Shown: positions 46,175-55,674 of the stretch, piece by piece
How positions within the stretch are numbered: position 1 is the stretch's first letter
How the letters are laid out: every line of letters starts with the position of its first letter
Assembly: GCA_963921825.1 (NCBI GenBank)
Contig: OY997588.1
Coordinates: 82,961,043-83,025,042 of the forward strand
Origin: Erodium maritimum
Taxonomy: Eukaryota; Streptophyta; Magnoliopsida; Geraniales; Geraniaceae
Length of the DNA stretch: 64,000 nt
Direction: 5' to 3'
The notes under the pieces: generated by a model
Told to the model about the DNA's origin: nothing
Seen by the model: only the letters and a program-made list of their open reading frames with translations
Databases searched by the model: none
Translations under genes and position numbers: made by a program

Positions 46175-48171
46175 GCCTCCTTCCCGTCGAGCTAACGACG
46201 CTAAACACATGCGCTTGTTGGGAGGTAACCCAATATCTCTACCCCTCTTCATTTGTATATGTTTAGTCTTGCTCTTTTCTGATTATTTGTGCAAGTTGGT
46301 GATACGGGATGGAAGCTTGAGGGTTAAAGTTATATTTGTTGGCGCCGAGTTCTCGAGATCTCACTTGGGCGAAGTAGCATTCCATCTACCATGCACAAAG
46401 GCAATTTATTCAGGAAAAAGTAGTACCAGTGAAGGGGCAGTATCTATATCCCTCTATTTTTTATTATTTTTAATATCTACTTGTGAACTTTGATATTTCT
46501 CTGGTGGGTGTTGAGCATCTGATTTGTTGTGCTGATAGGTTATGCATCTTAGTTCTCTTATTTGCTTGATTGTTCTACACAAGTGTGGGGTTGCATGTAT
46601 GTGGTTAGGAGCATGCATAGGATTGAGTCGCACTGGGAACAGTGCAAGGTTCTAAGTGTGGGGTGGGAGATTGTAGATCTTAGTGTGTTTGCATTGTGTG
46701 CTTCATGCATCATTGTGTTTCAAAAAGATCGTAGATCTTAGTGTGTTTGCATTGTGTGCTTCATGCATCATTGTGTTTCAAAAATTTCAAAACCAAAAAT
46801 CGAAAATCAAAAAAATATTTATTGAGCTTAGTGCATATGATTTTAAGGTTTCAATGATTGGAATTTTGGACATGATCATTTTTCTTGAGTTTTTCAAAGG
46901 AGTGCATCGATTTAGTATGAATGAATTGACTTATGTAAGCACATGTAGTGAGGTATGCTTGTTTGTTTGCATTCTGGATAGTCACTTTGATGTGTGCTTG
47001 AGTCCTCTAATTCCTATGCATGGAAACCTGAGTATAGAACTTCACAGATATCCCCTCGAGGCGAAATAAAAATAAGGAATTAGGTGATTAGGAAAATGAT
47101 CATAGGCCATTTTTGGACCGTTTGTGCTAAATTTCCTACCTATGCGTTTATGATTATCCACTAGTCACCCTTGTTGAGCTCTGGCCTTTCATTTCTAACC
47201 TTTATATTATAAACCTATGTGCCCTTCATTTCATTTAAATACCCTTTGTTTTAATTGAACTCATACTTCTTGGCTTAGGTGCTTCTTGAATGTGGTTATT
47301 GTGGTTGGTGGTTGGAAATACGGTATGGAATGAGAAAGAAATATGTATTTAATATTGTGTCGGGTCTATGATAATTATTGCTGCTTCCAACCTTCCCCCT
47401 AAAAAATGAGGAAAGAAAAAAAAATCTCGTCTATGCAAAAAGAAAAGTGTGGGGTAAGGCTGTACAATTAGAGCATGTAAAAAGAAAGGCATTATAATTT
47501 TTTTGTGCTCATAAGAAAACAAAAAGGGTAAAGAGAAGTAGTCGTGCACAAATGAGGGTTATGGGTTGTAAGATACACTTTTGGGGTTGTGAGTCGAAGC
47601 ATGTTTGCCAAGATGTATTTATTGAGCTTCTTTTCATATACCTTACTACACCCTATACCTAGCCTAACATTATAAGCCTAATAAAGCCATATGTGATTCA
47701 TGATTTCCTAAATTCCTTATAATTAGTGGAGAGGAGATTGAAAATGCTTGCGTATGAATCTCTAAGAACCGTGTATAGGGAAAAGAGGAACGCTAGCAAA
47801 GTTAACATAAGGTTTGTAAGTTAAACTGAGTAGCCTTTAGTGCAAGTAGCTTCACATGCAGTATGTTTATCGGTTTATGCATTCTTTTGAGTTGTGTAAG
47901 AACTTTTGGCATGTGATAACTCTGAGAAATCCTTTTTGATCAATGTGTGCTTAAGCTCGTAAATTACCAACTTTTCGTCAACTTTTGCATGCATCATGTA
48001 GTTGAGTCATAGGTTGCATTAGTTATAGGAACATGCATTGCACGTGCATCTTTATTTTCATTGTCTGAATAAAGGAGGCCCGGACTCCTCCTATCGAGGT
48101 GAACCTCGGGGTTTAACCGGGACATATCTTACTACTTTATTTAGTTTAATTTTCTCGGGGCGAGAAAAGCT
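46175..48171 (+). other. Element I 3' non-coding region
   Basis: It starts with CCCGTCGAGCTAACGACGCT and GCGCTTGTTGGGAGGTAACC at 46185-46230, the conserved motif after pol in Athila/Tat elements. A 58-bp direct duplication lies at 46673-46730 and 46731-46786 (GTAGATCTTAGTGTGTTTGC, then ATTGTGTGCTTCATGC). Open frames such as 46683-47069 cross the duplication and show no known motif, so no envelope-like gene is called. Confidence 0.65.
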
Positions 48172-48185
48172 TAAGTGTGGGGTGT
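48172..48185 (+). promoter_or_regulatory. Element I polypurine tract
   Basis: AAGTGTGGGGTGT precedes the 3' LTR start TGATGTG at 48186. A related AAGTGTGGGGTGGGAGA lies at 46653-46669 and may be an older, internal tract. Confidence 0.75.
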
Positions 48186-49679
48186 TGATGTGAACGTAAA
48201 ATGCATCTATTCTAGATGTTTTTAGCCCACATTTCTAAGCTTTTCAGTCCCGGGATTATGTGATTTAATGTATTTTTATCTATATTTATTTAATTGGTCT
48301 CTTTTCAATGGTATGTAGGAGTTTGATATGAAATAAGGAGTTTTGGACCTAAATTGAGCAAAAATCAGCTTAAAGAATTTTGAAGTCTAGCTGATCTTGT
48401 AAAGGGCATAACTTTTGCATACGAGCTCCGATTTTCGCCCGTAAGATATCAAATCGAAGGGAATTGAATTATATACAACTTTTATGAAGGATTAGCCACA
48501 TTCCAAGATGCACGTTGGACGCACGACGTGCGCCAAACGTGCGCGCGCAGATTTAGTTATTTTTTGGCGAATTTCCCGTCTTATCCCTAGGGTTTAATGA
48601 TGTATAAATAGAATTTTAGGGATTCTAATCAGGGGATCACGAATTTGGAGGAGAAAAACACGTTTTGGAGAGAGCTTTGGAGATTTTGGGAGAGATCGAA
48701 GATCAAACAAGAGTTCTAACACTACTTTTGAAGGTTTTTTCATAGTTTGGATTCAACTTTGATTCTCATATTACTTTTTCAGTCAATATGATTATCATTG
48801 TTCTTATTATCTTGTGTACTTGTGTACTTTAAGAGCTTCATGCTCTTGGGCCTTTCTTTACTTCAAAGAATGGTCTATTAATAAACTTTCATTGCTGATA
48901 AAAAAAAAAACTAAAAATCTCATTGATCTAGGGCTAGGGGAACGATGTGATGATTTGAATTTACGTGTTTTGGTTGTACATTTGACAAACTAATATCTAG
49001 GATATCGTTTATTTAATTCTACTCTTAATGCTTCATTGCCTTGATCACGTGATGCATGATTTAATTATATTAACCAACAATTGAGAAATGAGGTTAATGT
49101 GAGGAAATAAGAATTAAATAGCTCGGGTTTTAATCTAAGCCAGAACACGGTTAGACTGACACGAGTGCAATAACCATAGGAGTAAAACCCGAAAGTTAGA
49201 GGAATTCATAGATTGTAATGCTATATACCGCTCTACACCTAGATTAGAGATAATTAGGTGGACTGAGTATGTTAGGGTCCTAATACGATCGAGAGATGGT
49301 TAGGACTACATTGAGAGAATTCTCGTTGCCCTTAGACTAGTATTAGTTGCAAATGGATATCGAATCACATTAAGTCACTCATCACATTCGGACCCCGTTA
49401 ATGTCCTAGATCGCCTTTTATCTCTGATTCACAATCTCGTTGTGATTTTGTGCTTGCTTTCGGATCATATATACATATATATTCTCATTATTTGTATGAA
49501 TTTAATATTTACAAAACAAAACAAATCATCTTATAGGAATAGCTTGACCAGCGAATTAATTAACTAAATTGCTTGCTCAATTGCTCCCTTGGGTACGTTA
49601 TCTTGGACTAAACCCCGAATACTACTTGACGACCGGTACACTTGTCGTGCCATTCTGAGAGTTAATTCTCAGAGTGTCA
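48186..49679 (+). repeat. Element I 3' LTR
   Basis: 1494 bases, longer than the 5' LTR because of a block at about 48685-49100. That block contains a retroposon-like 3' tail (48700-48910). Either the 5' LTR lost this block or the 3' LTR gained it. The ends match the 5' LTR. Confidence 0.85.
48700..48910 (+). mobile_element. Retroposon-like 3' tail inside the element I 3' LTR
   Basis: It has an AAGAGC/GCTCTT stem-loop at 48831-48847, AATAAA at 48880-48885 and GCTGATA followed by ten A ending at 48910. No coding part is seen. The layout matches the 3' ends of E1, E2 and the LINE in unit A. The 5' boundary and a target duplication were not found. Confidence 0.45.
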
Positions 49680-51053
49680 ACAGCCGTCGATTGCTGAGTC
49701 GGCTAAGGCGACTAGTGCCCAGGGTGCACCCGCTAAGGGGCACGAGAGGGCTGAGACAGCCCAGGCGGTAGCTCTGGAGGATCTGACCCGCACTGCTTAG
49801 GGTTTGGCAGCAGCCCTTGCCCGTAGAGAGGTTGCGGCTCCGACACCGGAGGCTGCACCTGCTGCTACTGCAACGACCGCCGAGGGACCTACTCAGGTCG
49901 ACAGTTACACCGCGCAGGCGCTGGGAGACTTCCGCAGGTTGGGTATACTTGTGTTTTCCAGGGAGCCAAACCCCGAGGCAGTCGAGAGGTGGTTGGAGCG
50001 GATCACCCGCAACCTGGACACATCAGGGATTCTGAGTGGTAACCAGATAGTGTCTTTCTTAGCTTTTCATCTGGAGGGAGAGGCCTACCACTGGTGGCGG
50101 CGCGAGTGGGAGATGACTTTGCGCTGTTCGGACAGCGTTTTCTTGAGCAGTACTTTCCTCAGTCGGTACTGGACGACAGGCATCAGCAGTTCCTGGAGCT
50201 GCGATATGAGGGACTATCAGTGTCCGAGTACGAGGCGAGGTTAACTTCCCTGTCTCGTTTTGCTCAAGAGATGGTTCAGACGGAGGTTCTCCGCTGTCGA
50301 CGATTCGAGGAAGGGCTTTGCCCTACAATCGGGGACAGGGTCGCTGTTCTGAGAACCCAGGTATACACTAATCCGATGGATCATGCCTTGGCTGTGGAGC
50401 GACGCTTCCGTGAGACAGCTAGTACTTGGGAGGTCAGGTCGAGGTCGAGCAGCTTTCTGAGGCCGTCCGAGACTCAGAATCCGAGGAGGTAGAGGACCTC
50501 GGGATTGTTTCAACCTCAGACGCAGTTGAGAGGACCACGACAGGTTGGTTCGGTGGCTTCAGTTGGACCTTCCATGAGAGGGCGCACGTGCTACGGATGT
50601 GGGCGACCGGGTCACATGGCTCGAGACTGTCCGGGGAGCAGCGGATCAGTGGACCATCCAGCGGGTAGACCTGAGGAGAGGTTGAGTGTCGGGCCACCGC
50701 TTTGTCATCAGTGTGGTCAGTCAGGACACTTCATCTCCAGGTGCCCCGATTGACTTTTGGAGGTGTCGACCCCGCGACCACAGCAGTCGCAGACTGGGCT
50801 GCCACCGCAGTTTCCGCAGCGTCAGGCTCAGACGCAGAGAGCTCCGAGACAGGCAGCGAGCGCGCCAGCACCGAGGCAGCGAGTAGCGCAGCAGGTGGCA
50901 CTTACACTCCCTCCAAGAGGCAGACCCCCAGCACGGCAGGGTCGGGTGTATGCTGTCACCGAGTCACGGATGGAGAGACAGGATTCCGATCATGGGATCG
51001 CTCTTGGTTTCAAGAACGTTTGGATTAGAGGACGTGGCGGAGCACGGGACTAG

Positions 51054-52910
51054 CGAGAGTCTGGGAGTTGTTTTTGTTTTGACTTCAGAGGCGTACTTTT
51101 TTTTTTAAGAATTGTATTTGACTCGTTTGGACTTTATTGCGTTTAATGACTGGAACAGCTGTTGAACTTTTGCATCGTTTAAGTCGTTAATTTGTTGTTT
51201 CTTAGTTCGCGCCCCGATTTCGGCCAAGTACGAATGTTGGGACGAAATTTAGAACGGTGTACCTTGGCACGCTAGCTGGGGTGCGGCGGTGCCGACTAGT
51301 GTCAGTCGTGAGTGAGGAAGTTAAGAAGACCGAATTGTGAGGTACCAAGCGTTCTTCGATTGTTTACCAGCGATAAGTGCCTGAATGATGGAGGATCGCA
51401 GAATTACCAGTACGCAGCCAGACCGGCCAGGGGAGATGGCCGAGCGACGATGAGATCAGAGTGGCGCAGCGGAAGTGTGGTGGGCCACGACCCACAGGCA
51501 TCGCACTCTTATGTTCTTTTTCCACTTGATGAGACATGGGAAACCCAAGAGTGAACCTTGACACGATCCTTGTGCTTTGACACCCCGGCTATTGTACGTT
51601 GTGATTTGACGAGTGTGTGTCGTACGTGTGAGAGTAGAGTAATTAACCGCCCTTCTCTTAGTAACCTTTTGTGTTGAACTTGACGACGTCCGACGTCATC
51701 CTGGGGATGGACTGACTCTCAAGACGCGGGGCGTCGATCGATTGTAACCGGTGATCGATAGCAGTACGACCGGGCAATACGACAGCCACTTAAGTACGGG
51801 CATTAGATGCAAAGTTTGGATCGATGCACGCCAGTTGTCAACAAGTGAAGGCCGAACGCCAGCGTTCCGCGAGGACTAGTAGGGCCCCTACGAGAGCACG
51901 GTAGAAGTGAGAGCACCGTTTGTTGGAGTCCGAAAATAGCGAGTCGTGTGCGACTACCATAACGCTTTCAGGCCAGTAACATTATGGCACCGTCCGGAGC
52001 ATTGTATGGTAGGTCGGGTCAGTTGCCCAAGCGGGGCATAGTTGAGGATTAAGATTCGACCTTCGTTGGTCCTAAGTGATTCGAGAAACGATCGAATGGT
52101 CGCATGGATCATGGACTGTTGAGAACCGCACAGAGTTGACGCGGAAGCGCTAGGATGAGGTACGTGCGAGGTATCCAAGCCCGTTCGGAACCTGAGGGAT
52201 TGGTACTTGTGGTGTCTTCATTTTCGTGGTATGATGGGTTGATCGACTTGTAAATTGATTCGATTGGTAGTATGTGAGCGAGTAACGGTAAGCGCAAGAT
52301 CGCTGGTGGAGTAACCATCGTTGATCGATCTTGACTGTGTTTTTCCCCTCGTGGAATGTCGTCATGGTAATGGAAGTTGTGTTGGATGTTCCGAGGTGCG
52401 CACGACTTCCGACGAGATGTTGACAAGATGTACTGTCGCTCCGAACCGAGCAGTAAGGGTGAGGTTCAATGTGAGGATGGTTGAGTTTGCGTGTTATGTC
52501 TTGGTTTATCGTGTGTGGTTGGTCGTTGCGTAATCACGTTTGTAGTCCGGTGTCGATTGTCCGGGTAACGGGACGTTGACTTCTTTTATTTTGTTTTGTA
52601 CACGATACTTGGTTAAGTGAAGTGAATAGTTGAGGAGAAGTGTCTGTGTGTTGGATCCGTTTTAAGTGCGATGTAAGAATTGTTCCGGTATGATACCTAT
52701 ACCGACGGACGGTTCCGGTATAGGATATCTCAACTAAGCTGCGTGTGTCGGTGCGACGTCTCTACTGACGGAGGATTCCGGTATCGACTAACTGGTTTAA
52801 GTGTTTTTGTTTGCATGAGGGATATTGGACTGCGAGTTTTAATCGGATGTTCCCTAAGATCGGGTCAAGTGGAGCGCATTCGTTTTAAATTTCGAGGACG
52901 AAATTCTTTT
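51054..52910 (+). other. Element H region where pol should lie, with a protease scrap
   Basis: No polymerase gene. At about 51678-51740 the plus strand reads TTSDVILGMD, then a stop where W is expected, then LSRRGASIDCNR. This is the retropepsin segment ILGMDWL and IDC. Nothing recognisable from RT, RNase H or integrase follows. The segment ends in AAATTTCGAGGACGAAATTC, the standard lead-in to the polypurine tract in this gypsy group. Confidence 0.7.
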
Positions 52911-52922
52911 AAGGGGGTAGAC
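52911..52922 (+). promoter_or_regulatory. Element H polypurine tract
   Basis: AAGGGGGTAGAC directly before the 3' LTR start TGTAAAG at 52923, in the GACGAAATTCTTTT context shared with element B. Confidence 0.88.
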
Positions 52923-55674
52923 TGTAAAGACCGCCCTGGTTTAAAAGAATTAAATATTAAATTTATCGATTAAAGCGTTGTGGTTGGAAAAAGGGGTAGA
53001 AATTTGGAACGAGTGCAAACTAAAAAGAAAAATAAAAAAAAGAGTAGAGAAGGTTTGGGCTGGGCAAGGCCTGGGCCAGACTTGGGACCAATCAGAAAGC
53101 GAGCACAAGCCCACAAGCGCGGAGCCAGGCCCAACCCACGCGAGCCCAAGCCAAAACCCTATTCATGCTTCATCTTTCTCGCGTCACGCACGCGAACCGA
53201 GGCAACCCCCCCTCTCTCTCTCTCTCTCTCAGATCTCCCTTCTCTCACTCGATCTCTTCTTTCCCTCTCGCAGCAACCGCCGACCTAGCCTTCGCCTCCC
53301 ATCTCACCTCCGTGAACGGACCGAGCCACCACACACGGAAACGAGACGAGCTCGCCGGAGAAGCTCTCTCTGGTTCGAGTTCCCGAGCTCAACCCACGCC
53401 GGCGACTAAGAAATCACACGGTTTGTGCTTCTCTTGCCCCTTTCCCTTCTTCCCCGACCTCGCCTCGCCTGAAAATGCGTCTTCCCGAGCTCGATTAGAA
53501 CGGATTAGGCCGGAACGACACCGGAGAACCTCCGCCTTCGCCAGATCTGAGACGGAGGAGGTTTCTGGCGTCGCGCCTACAACCACTGTCCTCGTCCAGC
53601 TACGGCCCGAGCTCCGTCGTCATTCCCGAGCATCGCTGGCGCGCCACGGGCTTCGTTGGCGTCGTCGCCACCGTCAGGAAGTGGCTGGAGCAAAACCCTA
53701 GCCTCGCATCCTCGTCTCTAACTCAGACCGAGCCAGGACAGGCTTGGTCCTGGACGGAGTTGGGCCGGCTTGACCATTGGGCCAGAAGACAGGCCTTGGG
53801 CTAGGCCCAGGTCTAGGGTCCGGATTCTGGACTCGGGCCTGGACCGTGTCTGACTCGGGTCTGGATCGGGTCTGGGTCGGGTCTGGAGCCGGGTCCGGGT
53901 CGGTTCTGGGTCAGGCCGGGTTTGGTTTCTGGACCAGGTCGGATTCGGGTCTGGTTTTCGGATCTGGGTCGGAATGTTTAATAATTTAATTAATTAATTT
54001 AAATAATCTAAAAATGGACATTTAAAGGACTAAATGGACAATCAGAGGACTTTGGACTATACCGGGACTGATTGGAAATTTTACCTGTTAAACCCAGACT
54101 TGGACTACGCCCGAGAAGACCAAAGATAGGCACGGACGTCAGCAGCTAGGAGATGTAGCTGTTGTGATCATCTTGAGGTAGGGAAAGTAGCGGATACCGC
54201 TTTAACTACGGAAAGTTACTAGCATGCATGATTAGGAAATAATAATAAACGGAAAGGTCCTAGTTGGCATATAGGATGTGATTCACTAGAATAGCCGCTT
54301 TTGATTATTAAATAACCGGATGAGTCTTAGTAACATGTAGGATGTGATTCACTAGATTACCTGCTTTCAATACTTGGGAAATTGTCGTGCTGGTAGAATG
54401 GTCATGTCGAGCCTTAGGGTTGCGTGCTGATTGAGATGCATGATGCGTGTTATAACCGATGTGAGAGAGTCTAAATAAGATTATACTCGGTGAAGCATGT
54501 TGTGACTGTGTGTGGGCAAGTGTGTTGTGTTTGATATGATGTGATTCTTTGGTTTTGTTATGATCGGGTGAGTGATAGACCGATTGTGTGTTTTGGTGAG
54601 TTGGTCGGTTGGTATATTGAGGTCAACTATAGCATTGTGATGCGTGTTATACTCTTGATGTGTGTTCCAAGAGGAGGCGTAACATGTGCGATGCCTCCAC
54701 CGAGGGATAGTTCTGGTGCTAGTTATTGAGGCCAAGGATGGCGTGATAGATACCCCGATTCTCCGTGACGGGAAAGTGTACGACCGAGGTATGTGCCGGT
54801 TCAGTATGTGTGAGGCCCGGATTCTACGTGACAAGAAGATGTCCGACTGAGGGATTTCCGGTTTGGGATGTTACCCCGATTCTACGTGACAGGAAGATGT
54901 CGGGACCGAGGCTTCGTGTTCTGGTACGACATAAATGGAACGGGTTGTGATAGCCGGAGATGTTGGAAATGGTTGTACTAAGTTATGTGTGGTTTTGTTG
55001 TGTGTGATGTGCGTGCTGATTGGCTTTGTGCGTTGTTTTAAGTGTGATTTTGGTCTTGTGAGAGTGTTTAGTGACTCGAGGTGCTGTTATACCTGATTTC
55101 TGTGTTGCCGTGCGAGTTCGCACGTGTGTTCGGTTGCGAGATAACCGTGGGCGTTGTCCATTGAGAATTTATAAGTGATGAGTGTCAAGAGCAAAGTTGA
55201 GAAGAGTGTATGTGTTCGGTTCATCGTGAGTTTGATTTACGGGTTGTGCCTGAGTGAAGGTCAAGCGTTGTCTTGGAGTAATTGTTTAATTTGACTTTTA
55301 ATTGTTATGCTTACTAGTATGCCCTCATTGGACGGTTACTCGTGGTAGTGAACTCATGTTCATAACTTTAAATACTTTTCCTACTTAGCGAAAGCTCACC
55401 CCCTTACTTTGTTGTGTTTCAGGTCTTGCGCGGGCTTTGTACTAGCTGGATGCTCGATGATTGGGAGCTAACGAGGGTCCTAGGCTAGCTTGTATAGAGA
55501 CGTACTGTGATTTGGAATTAAACTTTAACTCTGGGTTTATGAGTTGTTGAATCTCTTATCGGATTGTGGTGAAATTTTATTACTTTAAACCTTATTTCAT
55601 TTAAAGTTGTTTTAATTATTTTCGTTTTAAGTTCACGTCTCGAGTCCGGTCAAAACTGGATTTGGGGCGTGACA
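52923..55674 (+). repeat. Element H 3' LTR
   Basis: 2752 bases, collinear with the 5' LTR. The main difference is about 44 extra bases near 54603-54650 (GGTCGGTTGGTATATTGAGG and following). Many single-base differences are visible along the pair, so the insertion is not very recent. Confidence 0.92.

Larger units (their letters stand above)
43768..49679 (+). mobile_element. Element I: Athila/Tat-like gypsy, non-autonomous, nested in element H gag
   Basis: LTRs are at 43768-44855 and 48186-49679, both beginning TGATGTGAACG and ending CAGAGTGTCA. The element is flanked by ACAGC at 43763-43767 and 49680-49684. The primer site TGGCGCCATTGCCGGGGA and the 3' phrase GCTTGTTGGGAGGTAACCCA are typical of Athila/Tat gypsy elements. 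The interior carries only gag and protease scraps and long untranslated sequence; RT, RNase H and integrase are absent. Confidence 0.9.
43707..51053 (+). pseudogene. Element H gag, interrupted by element I
   Basis: The ATG at 43707 opens MASSYVPRGTRRRPARGRGQ, after which element I occupies 43768-49679. Leaving out I and one target copy, the frame continues at 49685 without a shift. TAG at 49798-49800 is the first stop. Gag core motifs follow: VERWLERI, FLAFHLEGEAYHWW, a frameshift near 50100, FLEQYFP and YEARLTSLSRFA. A stop lies at 50490-50492. Two CCHC knuckles, CYGCGRPGHMARDC and CHQCGQSGHFISRC, lie at about 50590-50745. Another stop at 50751-50753 precedes a glutamine-rich tail with GRVYAVTE, the usual lead-in to protease. 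Gag would have been intact when I inserted or decayed since. Confidence 0.9.
40134..55674 (+). mobile_element. Element H: Ty3/gypsy (chromovirus-like), gag-only, with both LTRs
   Basis: LTRs are at 40134-42841 and 52923-55674, flanked by GGCAA at 40129-40133 and 55675-55679. The primer site, gag and polypurine tract are in the expected order. Reverse transcriptase, RNase H and integrase are missing; only a scrap of protease remains near 51680. H inserted into LINE G and was itself entered by element I within gag. Its architecture repeats that of element B, but the LTRs are unrelated except at the terminal TTGGGGCGTGACA. Confidence 0.92.

Noticed and set aside
46683-47069. 128-codon frame in element I as a possible envelope-like gene
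   Set aside because: Its start is built from the 58-bp duplication, it has a strong lysine/phenylalanine bias, and no signal peptide plus transmembrane layout is convincing.
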